A stretch of DNA of 64,000 nt from SG8-4 sp964598225 (GTDB taxonomy: Bacteria; Planctomycetota; Phycisphaerae; Sedimentisphaerales; Anaerobacaceae), in assembly GCA_964598225.1 (NCBI GenBank), contig CAZRBG010000011.1, positions 1 through 64,000 of the forward strand, given 5' to 3'. Position 1 is the stretch's first letter. The number at the start of each line of letters is the position of its first letter. The position numbers and the translations under genes are program-made. Of the stretch, positions 46,368 through 54,930 are shown one piece after another. Below the pieces are notes generated by a model, which was not told the DNA's origin, searched no databases, and worked only from the letters and a program-made list of their open reading frames with translations.

Positions 46368-46403
46368 AATAAAAAAGCAGCCTGTCTTTTTCCGACAGGC
46401 TGC
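46368..46403 (-). terminator. trp attenuator (intrinsic terminator)
   Basis: On the minus strand GCAGCCTGTC (46394-46403) pairs perfectly with GACAGGCTGC (46377-46386) across a 7-base loop and is followed by TTTTTTATTT. This strong rho-independent terminator lies between the Trp-codon leader peptide and trpE, about 57 bases after the leader stop, the standard place for an attenuator. A competing upstream pair CGCCGG/CCGGCG flanks the Trp codons. Confidence 0.85.
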
Positions 46404-46459
46404 ATATATCGCGAATCTAACAAATTGTGAACAGCAAATTACCGCTCGCCCGCCGGGTT

Positions 46460-46513
46460 TTATCCCTCAGGCCACCACCAGTTACCGGCGTTTTTACGGT
46501 TAATCCGCTTCAT
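46460..46513 (-). CDS. trpL: trp leader peptide with three consecutive Trp codons
   Basis: The frame from ATG 46513 encodes 17 residues, MKRINRKNAGNWWWPEG, and stops at 46460. Three TGG in a row in so short an ORF, placed between a promoter and an intrinsic terminator ahead of trpE, define a classical ribosome-mediated attenuator: low Trp-tRNA stalls the ribosome at the Trp codons and should prevent the terminator. CGCCGG just before the Trp codons can pair with CCGGCG just after the stop. I could not find a clear antiterminator partner by eye. The ribosome site is poor, and the promoter spacing suggests an almost leaderless message. Confidence 0.85.
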   Translation of the reverse strand: MKRINRKNAGNWWWPEG

Positions 46514-46522
46514 AATACCCAC

Positions 46523-46551
46523 ATTAAACCACATCCCCGCAATTCTGTCAA
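46523..46551 (-). promoter_or_regulatory. sigma-70 type promoter of the trp operon
   Basis: TTGACA (46546-46551), 17-base spacer, TTTAAT (46523-46528) on the minus strand: a perfect -35 and a near-consensus -10. The expected start of RNA is about 46516-46517, only three to four bases before the leader-peptide ATG at 46513. Confidence 0.7.
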
Positions 46552-46672
46552 GCAAAAACCAAAAATATTTTTGGGTGGCCACGTACGGTGAAGCATTTCG
46601 AATCATTGATTCTTCAGCAACGAAATCAAACATCGTGATTTACCCGAAGAGATCCGTAGGATACACATGGCG

Positions 46673-47002
46673 TTAGGCGCCCAAGGCAAACTTTATCCGT
46701 CTATCTACTTCGACCATATCTGCATCTGCCAATCTGCCGGGCTTGTACCGGACGAGTTTTGGTTCAAGAGTAGCCAGTTTTGCCCTGACCCATGAAGGTG
46801 AGAGCAAATTGGCGCCCCGCCAATCTCTCAGCTCGTAATCGTAAGGAGTATCATGCGCCACAGAGGTTATCATCGCTACGATGATATTCTTGGTTCGCTT
46901 CTCAAAATCCTCACTACTGACTACCACGACCAGCCGGGTCTTGGCGCTGGGAAGGTCCGTAAATGGGAAGGGTATCAAAACTACATCACCCCTTTCATAC
47001 AT
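46673..47002 (-). CDS. MazF/PemK-family toxin (mRNA interferase)
   Basis: A 109-residue protein of the PemK/MazF growth-inhibitor family: N-terminus YERGDVVLIPFPFTDLPSAK, then TRLVVVVSSEDFE and ATLEPKLVRYKPGRL. The family cleaves mRNA at specific sites and is held in check by the antitoxin encoded just upstream. ATG 47002 is used because AAGGAG lies 7 bases upstream; the frame extends 11 codons further inside the antitoxin gene. The start overlaps the antitoxin stop by 8 bases, the usual coupled arrangement. The target sequence cannot be predicted. Confidence 0.88.
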   Translation of the reverse strand: MYERGDVVLIPFPFTDLPSAKTRLVVVVSSEDFEKRTKNIIVAMITSVAHDTPYDYELRDWRGANLLSPSWVRAKLATLEPKLVRYKPGRLADADMVEVDRRIKFALGA

Positions 47003-47210
47003 GATAGCGCTCCTTCCAGTTGTCGTAGGCTCCATCCTTTTCGTTCTCCCAATCCTGGGCGAAGCTGCCCTCCGCCAATTTAGGCCATTCTCTATCTTCT
47101 TGCCGCTCTGTGTTTCTCAGCCTTAGTTTCTGTCTCAGGAACTCCACAAAGTCACGGACAAGAGTCTTCTCCCTTTCCGGCAAATCATGTACATCTATTG
47201 TCTCTAACAT
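46995..47210 (-). CDS. antitoxin partner of the MazF/PemK toxin
   Basis: A 71-residue protein. ATG 47210 (MLETIDVHDLPEREKTLVRD) has GGAGA at 8 bases; an ATG at 47225 is also possible but lacks a ribosome site. The N-terminal half (LPEREKTLVRDFVEFLRQKL) is a predicted amphipathic helix and has the look of DUF2281-type antitoxins. The C-terminal half is acidic and likely disordered until bound to toxin (WPKLAEGSFAQDWENEKDGA, then YDNWKERYHV), with W-E/D motifs typical of toxin-binding tails. Placed directly upstream of, and overlapping, the toxin gene. The class is inferred from position and pattern. Confidence 0.75.
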   Translation of the reverse strand: MLETIDVHDLPEREKTLVRDFVEFLRQKLRLRNTERQEDREWPKLAEGSFAQDWENEKDGAYDNWKERYHV

Positions 47211-47580
47211 TGTTGGGCTCTCCATTCTGATGACGTAGCCTTCGACAAATACTCTATGCCATAACGTCATCGGCTCTCATTAACGCCATTTCAAAGGTAG
47301 CAGAAAAAGCGCCGGTTGTCAAGAAACAAGCAGCGAGCTAAACAAGCCGGCGCAGGATTACAGATCGTTGAGATATCCCGAAATAGCCAAGGCGGCTCCG
47401 AATTTCCGGTCTGAGAGAAATCTCTGTTTCAGCGCGGACTTACAAGGTTTTCCGGACCGCAATGAACGTGGATGCGGCTCTACTCGACCATTTTCTTGTT
47501 GCCATCGGTCCGGCTGGACATAGAATCAATGTTTTGTATGGATCGGTAAACGGCAGCTCTTGGTTGGTGCAAGATCAATA
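47211..47580. other. intergenic region between antitoxin and the RM gene
   Basis: 370 bases between divergent genes. Promoters for both should be here, but I see no clear -35/-10 pair, no operator-like inverted repeat and no RNA gene. The start of the restriction gene (ATG 47581) has no good ribosome site. Confidence 0.35.
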
Positions 47581-50500
47581 ATGACTCCAAAAGGCGAAAA
47601 TCTCTTTCCGCAATCAAACAAAGCCCGTTACGGCGAATCTCGTCGCTTTCGGCCTTTATTTTTACCACGGTTTCTTCGCGAACCACATAGGTTCCTCGAA
47701 GGCCCCGAGTTGGATCGCGCTCATGAGATCGTTTGTAAATGGGCTGAGCTCGAGTCCGGTGGTAAGCTCGCCAAAATGAAAGAGAGCACGATCGAAGGCG
47801 AGTTCTGCAAAGAGGTCTTCGGCGATGCGCTTGGCTATGACTTTTTCGCCGACAACAAAGAAAGATGGAACTTCCAACCGAAGTTCTTTGTAAACGGCGG
47901 CCAGGCGGATGCCGCAATAGGCAACTTCGACGCAAAAAGGAAGAAACCTCAAGTTCGTGCCGTTATTGAACTAAAAGGCCCCACCACCAATGTGGACAAG
48001 GATCGCTCACAAGGACGCACCGCCGTCCAGCAATGCTGGGACTATCTTAATGCACTTCCGGATTGCCCCTGGGCAATTGTATGCAACTATGTGAGTTTCC
48101 GCCTTTACCATCGAACACAAACGCCCAGGGTGTATGAACTTTTTACCTTAAATGATCTCCGTGATAAAGACACCTTCGTTCAGTTCTACTACCTGTTCGG
48201 AAAAGGCGGTTTGCTGCCGATGCCGCTTGTTAGAGTGCCGCGGGCGGACTCTCTTCTCCAGAGATGCCTCACGCGGGAAAGAGAGGTCGGCGACGAACTC
48301 TACAACCAGTATCACGATGAACGCCTTGAGTTGATTTCTCATCTTTCCGGCGAGCCGTGGAAGTTTCCACTCGATAAGGCGATTCGCGTTACTCAGAAAC
48401 TGCTTGACCGTATTATCTTCGTTGCATTTTGTGAAGATCGGAATCTTCTACCCGAAAACTCACTGAAGAACGCTTGGGAAAAAGTACCCCCCTTTCACCG
48501 TGTGACTAATCCTCGTTGGCAGAACTTCCTGAATCTGTTCGAGAGCATTGATAAGGGCGGCGTTAACGGCCAGATTCCTGCTTATGACGGCGGCCTCTTT
48601 CGAAAAGATCCTGAAGTTGACGACCTCCAGCTCGATGACGACTGGACCGACTTTTTCAAGACCGTAGGCGGCTACGATTTCGCCCATGAGATCAACGTCG
48701 ACGTCCTCGGACATCTGTTCGAGAAATCCATAAACGACATCGAAAAGGTGCGCCTCACGGGCGTGTTCGAATCGGAGGGAGATAAAAAGCCACGCCCGAG
48801 AATGAGCAAATCCGCCGAACGAAAAAAAGGAGGAGTTTATTACACGCCGCCGGAGTTTACCACTTTCATTACATATAACACAGTCGGAACTGTTATCGAC
48901 GAGAGAATCAAGACGCTCGAGAGGGACTTCGGCATCCGCCTCGAAGAAATTGATGCGACAACCGAGAAAAACAGAGTAACGGCCTTTGCCGAAAGAGCCA
49001 TCGAGGAGCTTCGCGAAATCAGAGTCGTCGATCCGGCCTGCGGCAGCGGGGCCTTCCTTATTCGTGCATACAACATCCTCGACGACAAGTACGTCGAAAT
49101 TCTCAACGTCCTGGAAATCCACGACCCGGCTAAAGCCGACAAATTGCGAAACGACATATCCGACTACATCCTGCACGACAATCTTTTCGGCGTCGATTTA
49201 TCTCCGGAAGCAGTCGAAATCGCCCAGTTGGCCCTGTGGCTCCGCTCGGCTCGAAGGGGCAAGACTCTTGCCGACCTGTCCAAAAATATTATCTGCGGCA
49301 ACTCGTTGGTCTCGGATCCTGCCGTCGATCCTCGTGCTTTCGACTGGACCGAGACCTTTCCAGACGTGTTCAAAAGGCCGAATCCGGGCTTCGACTGCGT
49401 CATCGGCAATCCGCCCTGGGAACGAATAAAGCTGCAGGAGCGCGAGTTCTTCGACGTCTCAGCCCCCGAAATTGCCTCTGCAACGAGTGCCGCCAGACGA
49501 CGCGAACTTATCGCCAAACTCGAAACAGACGATCCCGACCTTTATGAAAAGTACCTCGAAGCCAGAAAAATGGCCGATGACTCGCTGACCTACATCCGCA
49601 ATTGCGGGCGATACCCGCTTACCGGCAAAGGCGACATAAACTGCTACCAGATTTTTGCCGAACTCGCCTACACTATTGTCTCGTCCGCAGGCCGCGTTGG
49701 CCTGCTCGTTCCCACCGGCATCGCAACTGAACACACAACTAAAGACTTCTTCAGCAGCTTAGTAGATACGGGTTCTCTCACAGCTTTATATGATTTTGAG
49801 AATATGGCCCCAATATTTCCGGATGTCCATCGCTCTTACAAATTCTGTATTTTGTTATTCGGGCCATCAAAAACCAGACGTAAATCTCGTGACTTCGTGT
49901 TCTTTGCCCATAGTATGGATGATCTTCGGCACAAAAAAAGACACATCAAACTTTCCGCAAGTGATCTCCAGCTACTCAATCCTAACACGCGAACCTGTCC
50001 CATCTTTCGCTTTGAACGCGACGCCAATATCACCAAACATATATACAAACGTGTCCCTGTACTGATTAATAAGAATAGAAGGAACGGTGGTAATCCATGG
50101 GGAATTAAATTTGTTCGAATGTTTGATCAGACTAATGATGCAGAACTTTTTCATACCGCTGAACAATTAAAATCAGATGGATACAAATTTTCTGGCTCAA
50201 TGTGGAAGAAGGAGAGAATCGCATTTCTTCCGCTGTACGAAGCAAAGATGTTCAGATCATATGACCACCGGTTCGGCAGCGTATATGTGAAAGACAAAAA
50301 CTGGTTAAACCAGGGACAAACAGTAGAAACAACCCTTGTCGAACACCAGAATCCGGAGTTTGTAGTCCTACCTCGATGGTGGATACTTGAAAGGAGGGTC
50401 CAACAAAGACTTTCAGACTCCTGCTATCCGGCCCTGCTTGCTTTCAGGAACATTACACGTGCCACTGATACGCGAACGGTTATCGCCTCATTTATACCCG

Positions 50501-51021
50501 CAGTAGGTGTGATTAACTCTGCTCCAGTTATTATGACCGAAGTACCTTTCAGAGTTCAGTCTTGTCTTATTGCAAACCTGAATTCGTTTGTACTTGATTA
50601 TATTGCAAAACGAAAGATAGCGCATGTTAACCTCAACTATTTCATTATGGAGCAGCTTCCAATCTTCCCACCGGACTTCTATACAAAGAAGTGCCCGTGG
50701 AACAAGAGACAAACACTTGAGAAATGGATTTCTGATCGTGTTTTGAAGCTGACCTGCACGAGCAACGACATGATTCCGCTGGCCGAGGCCGCAGGTTTCA
50801 AGCCTCGCGTTCACAAATGGGACCCGGCCGAACGGCTCGACTTGCAGGCACAGCTTGACGCCGCTTTCTTCCTCCTATATGGAATCAAAAAAACGGACGT
50901 GGAGTACATCCTTTCCACTTTCGCAGGCGTCCGGAAGGAGAGCGAAAGCCTGCTCGATGATTCAACTGTCTTCGACCGGATACTCAGCTTCTACAAAGGC
51001 TTCAGCCGGAAATCAACTTGA
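47581..51021 (+). CDS. type IIG-like restriction-modification enzyme (Eco57I/N6-adenine MTase family)
   Basis: An 1146-residue single-chain enzyme. The N-terminal nuclease-like part has a PD-(D/E)XK pattern (QADAAIG about residue 110, then VRAVIELKG). A helical region follows to about 450. The methyltransferase core has motif I VDPACGSGAFL (about 484), the FGVDLSPEAVEIA acceptor strand and motif IV NPPWE (about 610). The C-terminal target-recognition part (about 750-1060) includes DYIAKRKIAHVNLNYFIMEQLPIFPP without break, the usual end of such TRDs. It probably cuts DNA and methylates its own site; host protection against phage is the family role. The TRD half is more AT-rich than the N-terminal half, a sign of domain exchange. 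Start ATG 47581; TTG 47560 is an alternative. Confidence 0.87.
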   Translation: MTPKGENLFPQSNKARYGESRRFRPLFLPRFLREPHRFLEGPELDRAHEIVCKWAELESGGKLAKMKESTIEGEFCKEVFGDALGYDFFADNKERWNFQPKFFVNGGQADAAIGNFDAKRKKPQVRAVIELKGPTTNVDKDRSQGRTAVQQCWDYLNALPDCPWAIVCNYVSFRLYHRTQTPRVYELFTLNDLRDKDTFVQFYYLFGKGGLLPMPLVRVPRADSLLQRCLTREREVGDELYNQYHDERLELISHLSGEPWKFPLDKAIRVTQKLLDRIIFVAFCEDRNLLPENSLKNAWEKVPPFHRVTNPRWQNFLNLFESIDKGGVNGQIPAYDGGLFRKDPEVDDLQLDDDWTDFFKTVGGYDFAHEINVDVLGHLFEKSINDIEKVRLTGVFESEGDKKPRPRMSKSAERKKGGVYYTPPEFTTFITYNTVGTVIDERIKTLERDFGIRLEEIDATTEKNRVTAFAERAIEELREIRVVDPACGSGAFLIRAYNILDDKYVEILNVLEIHDPAKADKLRNDISDYILHDNLFGVDLSPEAVEIAQLALWLRSARRGKTLADLSKNIICGNSLVSDPAVDPRAFDWTETFPDVFKRPNPGFDCVIGNPPWERIKLQEREFFDVSAPEIASATSAARRRELIAKLETDDPDLYEKYLEARKMADDSLTYIRNCGRYPLTGKGDINCYQIFAELAYTIVSSAGRVGLLVPTGIATEHTTKDFFSSLVDTGSLTALYDFENMAPIFPDVHRSYKFCILLFGPSKTRRKSRDFVFFAHSMDDLRHKKRHIKLSASDLQLLNPNTRTCPIFRFERDANITKHIYKRVPVLINKNRRNGGNPWGIKFVRMFDQTNDAELFHTAEQLKSDGYKFSGSMWKKERIAFLPLYEAKMFRSYDHRFGSVYVKDKNWLNQGQTVETTLVEHQNPEFVVLPRWWILERRVQQRLSDSCYPALLAFRNITRATDTRTVIASFIPAVGVINSAPVIMTEVPFRVQSCLIANLNSFVLDYIAKRKIAHVNLNYFIMEQLPIFPPDFYTKKCPWNKRQTLEKWISDRVLKLTCTSNDMIPLAEAAGFKPRVHKWDPAERLDLQAQLDAAFFLLYGIKKTDVEYILSTFAGVRKESESLLDDSTVFDRILSFYKGFSRKST

Positions 51022-51290
51022 GAAGATGGACGGATAAACGGCGGAAATTTCTTTGGGTGCATTGGCGGTTTGCGGGTGGGTATTGAAGACGCGGGGTGTG
51101 CAGCTTTTTTTGGCGTTTTTCTTCTTGAGAGGGGCGGGGAGGGCGGAGATTGTTTTTTTTCTTGATAATAGATTTTTATTTTCTTAAGGCGCGAGGATTT
51201 TCTGCCGATAAGGGCGCGAGTCAAAGAACCTGGTCCGAAAAAGCCGAATGCACGGAAGCAGACGGCGACTGGGTGAAAAACAAAAAACAA

Positions 51291-51353
51291 AGCCCCTGCC
51301 GGAAGGAGGACTGAGAACAGCAGGGGCTCGTTACTGTGACGAGATTCCCTGCT
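51291..51353. other. structured region with two competing hairpins
   Basis: AGCCCCTGC (51291-51299) can pair with GCAGGGGCT (51320-51328). The same GCAGGG segment can instead pair downstream: AGCAGGG (51319-51325) with CCCTGCT (51347-51353), plus CTCG/CGAG inside. The two folds exclude each other. On the minus strand the first stem is followed by TTTGTTTTTTGTTTTT, so it would work as a terminator in that direction. The rest of 51022-51606 holds no convincing gene: it has a T-rich stretch near 51140-51185 and unassigned DNA. Confidence 0.5.
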
Positions 51354-51606
51354 CGCCACACCCGTATCATACACGCAAAAGCCGGATTTGAAAAGACCAT
51401 TTGTCTACAAATTTACTGCAAAATATGTATTTCCGGCGTAATTGGGGTAAAATCGGCGTTTCGGGCGGAAATTTTTCAAATCCAAGGCACAAAATCCACA
51501 AAACCGAGCGGACAAAACCCGGCTCCGGCCGCGCTTGTTGAATCAACATCTCTCCGGTGTTACAATCTCGACGGAATGATTGGGCTCTTATTTAAGGAGT
51601 ATATTG

Positions 51607-54600
51607 GTGGAAACGAACGTCAGCCTGAGAATGTTGTCCTCGATTCGCTTTTTGTTAGTGTTAGCCTGTGCGGCGTGTCCGGCGGTTGCAGAATCAGGCG
51701 AAGCCCTTGCCCGGCGGATTGTCGCCGAAAGCGGCTTTGAGGGCGGACTGATCGTGATCGCGGGAGGACGAAACGCAGAACTGGCCGTGTCTTTGGGCGA
51801 CGCACCTAATGTGCTGGTGCATTGGCTCGTGCCCGACGGCGCGGGGCTCGAAGATGCTCGCCGCGAGATAAGGGATGCGGGCATTTACGGCCGCGTATCG
51901 GCTACCCGGCACCAATTCGGTTGGTCCGCCGCTACCGGGAAACGCGGGAGACGAAGTCGAATTGGGGCCGGGCGGCTTCCATACACAGACGGCATGGTGA
52001 ACCTGCTCATTCTGGATGCGAACCCGCAGGTCAACATTGACCGTTCCGAAGTGGATCGTGTTCTGGCGCCGATGGGCGCGGTGCTGCGCATACGCAAAGA
52101 TTCCACAATCGCCTCCTGCCGCCGAAAGCCGTGGCCGGAGGATGTGGATGAGTGGACCCACTCTCGCCGCGACCCCACGGGTAATGCCGTCAGCAAAGAC
52201 CGTCGCGCCGGCCCGCCGCGATTCACTCAGTGGGAGGCGCTTCCGCGATGGAACCACGGCACGAAGACCAGCGCTCTGGTCTCGGCGGACGGACGCATTT
52301 TCTATATTCTCGATGACTCGCACTTCGCCTCCGACAGGCGAAGCTGGTCGCTGATCGCGCGCGACGCCCACAACGGCATCCGCCTATGGCGGCACGAACT
52401 GCCGAGCTGGGGCGGAGCCAGGGGCGGCAAGAAGGTCGGACCGGCACAAATTAACCGCCGCCTTGTGGCAATCGGCGACCGGGTTTATGCCCCGCTGGGC
52501 GATGGAGTTCCGGTCAGCGTATTACATGCCGCCACCGGGAAGGTGCTCCATGTGTTGGACGACACTGCGAGGGCTGAGGAATTTCTCGTGTCCGAGGGCA
52601 TTTTGGTAGCTCTGGTGAATGCGAGCGAGACGGCGGACTTCTGGCGCAAACTCAATCGGGACATGCGCATCGTTGCCGTGAGACCCGATAGCGGACAGCT
52701 CCTCTGGCAGCATTCTGCCGAGACCGTTCTGCCGATGACTTTGACCGCCGACGGCGAGCAGGTGGTCTATCATGACGGCAAATCCGTTCGGAGCCTCGAC
52801 CTGCACACGGGCTCGCCGCGATGGACATCTCCGCCCACCGGCCAGAAGATTACGCTAAAGGACAGTTGGAGCCCGGACAGCCCCGGCGCTAAGAGGCGGG
52901 AGATTATTCTGGCGCCGCAGTTTGCGCCAACGATGGTCATCTACGGAGGCGTGGTGGCCTTCGCCGGTGGCCGTCAGTTGAATGTGTTCTCCGCCGATGA
53001 CGGGCGAGAGCTCTGGCGCAAACCTTTCGCCGCTACCAATTACTCGGTCCCGGTGGACCTGTTCGGATTCGACGGTCTTCTCTGGGGATCGGACACCGAA
53101 ATGAATCTCTGGCGGCCCACCAACGATGACGTTTCGTTCAAGGCGTACGATCCGATGACCGGGAACGTAGAAAAGAGCGTGAGCGGCAAGTATGGCTACC
53201 GCTTCCAGCATCACCGCTGCTATCAGATGAAAGCTATCGGCAGCACGGTGATGGCATCCCGTGCCGGGATCGAGTTTCTCGATACGACGACTGGCAACGT
53301 GAAGGCCCATCATTGGGTCCGGGGTAGCTGCTACTTCGGCGTGCTGCCGGCCAATGGCCTGCTGTATACCCCTCCTCACAACTGCGCTTGTTACATCCGC
53401 GCGAAGCTGTCCGGATTTATGGCCCTGAAATCTCGGCCATCCTCAATAGGGCATCATCAAATCCCCGAGGACAAGCGATTGCAGCGCGGCCCCGTCTATA
53501 ACCAAATCGTCAATAGTCAATCGTCAATTTATGGCTCAGCCATAGTCAATCCCCGGGACTGGCCCACCTACCGCCACGATGCGGGTCGTTCCGGCAACAC
53601 AGCAACGAAAGTCGGCTCCGATTTGATGATCGGCTGGCGCAACGAATTAGGCGGGAAGCTGACAAGCCCGGTGATTGCCAACCCGCCGAAGGCGGGCATC
53701 TTTCTGGCCTCGACAGATGAACACGTGCTCTACGCCCTTGCGGCAGAGACCGGCAAGCTGCTCTGGCAATACAGTTTTAACGCCCGTATCGACTCGCCAC
53801 CAACGGTCTACGAGGGTTTGGTCTTGACTGGGTGTCGGGACGGCTCGGTGGTCGCACTGCGAGCTACAGATGGAGCGCTCGTATGGCGGTTCTTAGCCGC
53901 CCCGGAGCAGCGGATGATCGTCTCGCGCGGCCAGTTGGAGTCGGTCTGGCCGGTTTACGGCAGCGTTCTTGTCGTCGACGGCACCGCTTATTTCGCGGCC
54001 GGAAAGTCTTCCTACCTCGACGGCGGGATTCATCTATACGGACTGGAGCCTCATACCGGTCGCAAAGTTGTCGAGGCGGTTCTTGAGACACGGAACGAGG
54101 ACGGTTCGCAGACTCTGGACGAGCAGGCTGTCGATGGCTACCTCAATGACATACTCTCCAGCGACGGCAAGCGTCTCTTCATGCGGCATCAGGTATTGGA
54201 CAAATCAGGCGAGCCACAGACGGGACGAATCACCCACCTGCACAGCCCCGACGGCTACCTCAGCTCGAATACCACTTCCCGGCTGCTCTGGACATACGCG
54301 CCTCTCTATACCTCTCCGCACCAGGGCGCGTTTTACGACGTGCGTTTGAGCCGCGTGCTTTTTCCTTCCGGCCGCATTCTGGTCGAGGACGACGACACGA
54401 TCTACGGATTCGGGCAGAACCATTACGCTAATATGCCCAAGATGCGTACCCAACCGGGCGGCACGTTTGCGCTGTTCGCGTGCCCGAAGTCCGCCTCTGT
54501 CGGGCTGGACAAGACGGCGAGAGAATACCTCAAGCTTGCAAGGGCCGGCAAACATCAGGTGCGGTTCAAATGGTGGAAAAAGATACCGATCTACGCCTGG

Positions 54601-54930
54601 GCAATGGTCAAGACAGACGACGTTCTCTTCGTTGCCGGTCCTCGCGGCGGCTCATCGGTACCACAAGAGGCTCTTGACGGCAAAGCCCCGGGAATGCTTC
54701 TAAGCGTTTCGCCCTCCGACGGCGCCGTTCTGAGCGAAACGCAGCTTCCCGCCATGCCGGTCTGGGACGGTATGGCGGCCGCAGGGGGCAACATTTACAT
54801 AACTCTCGTAGACGGCAGCGCAGTGTGCCTGCGGCCCCCCGTTAAGGGCAGGTCCCGACCTACGATATTTGAAGAATCAAAAATTCCGGAGGACACAACA
54901 TGTTCAAAGCAGCCGGGTTCTTTGTCATAG
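51607..54930 (+). CDS. secreted PQQ-type beta-propeller protein
   Basis: An 1107-residue protein. GTG 51607 is chosen because AAGGAG sits 7 bases upstream; a signal peptide follows (MLSSIRFLLVLACAACPAVA). The N-terminal about 150 residues form an alpha/beta region reminiscent of a methyltransferase-like Rossmann fold used structurally (SGFEGGLIVIAGGRNAELAV). Propeller blades of the PQQ/BamB type run through most of the rest: HAATGKVLHVLDD, RPDSGQLLWQHSA, SADDGRELWRKPF, AAETGKLLWQYSF, RATDGALVWRFLA. A phrase DWPTYRHDAGRSGNTAT marks the second propeller. Family members occur in many copies in planctomycetes; enzymatic activity is unproven. Its end overlaps the PL26-like gene by 31 bases. Confidence 0.85.
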   Translation: METNVSLRMLSSIRFLLVLACAACPAVAESGEALARRIVAESGFEGGLIVIAGGRNAELAVSLGDAPNVLVHWLVPDGAGLEDARREIRDAGIYGRVSATRHQFGWSAATGKRGRRSRIGAGRLPYTDGMVNLLILDANPQVNIDRSEVDRVLAPMGAVLRIRKDSTIASCRRKPWPEDVDEWTHSRRDPTGNAVSKDRRAGPPRFTQWEALPRWNHGTKTSALVSADGRIFYILDDSHFASDRRSWSLIARDAHNGIRLWRHELPSWGGARGGKKVGPAQINRRLVAIGDRVYAPLGDGVPVSVLHAATGKVLHVLDDTARAEEFLVSEGILVALVNASETADFWRKLNRDMRIVAVRPDSGQLLWQHSAETVLPMTLTADGEQVVYHDGKSVRSLDLHTGSPRWTSPPTGQKITLKDSWSPDSPGAKRREIILAPQFAPTMVIYGGVVAFAGGRQLNVFSADDGRELWRKPFAATNYSVPVDLFGFDGLLWGSDTEMNLWRPTNDDVSFKAYDPMTGNVEKSVSGKYGYRFQHHRCYQMKAIGSTVMASRAGIEFLDTTTGNVKAHHWVRGSCYFGVLPANGLLYTPPHNCACYIRAKLSGFMALKSRPSSIGHHQIPEDKRLQRGPVYNQIVNSQSSIYGSAIVNPRDWPTYRHDAGRSGNTATKVGSDLMIGWRNELGGKLTSPVIANPPKAGIFLASTDEHVLYALAAETGKLLWQYSFNARIDSPPTVYEGLVLTGCRDGSVVALRATDGALVWRFLAAPEQRMIVSRGQLESVWPVYGSVLVVDGTAYFAAGKSSYLDGGIHLYGLEPHTGRKVVEAVLETRNEDGSQTLDEQAVDGYLNDILSSDGKRLFMRHQVLDKSGEPQTGRITHLHSPDGYLSSNTTSRLLWTYAPLYTSPHQGAFYDVRLSRVLFPSGRILVEDDDTIYGFGQNHYANMPKMRTQPGGTFALFACPKSASVGLDKTAREYLKLARAGKHQVRFKWWKKIPIYAWAMVKTDDVLFVAGPRGGSSVPQEALDGKAPGMLLSVSPSDGAVLSETQLPAMPVWDGMAAAGGNIYITLVDGSAVCLRPPVKGRSRPTIFEESKIPEDTTCSKQPGSLS

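Noticed and set aside
50991..51374. 127-codon minus-strand frame in the gap after the RM gene
   Set aside because: Pro/Lys/Ser-rich translation of low-complexity DNA, no ribosome site, no family resemblance.
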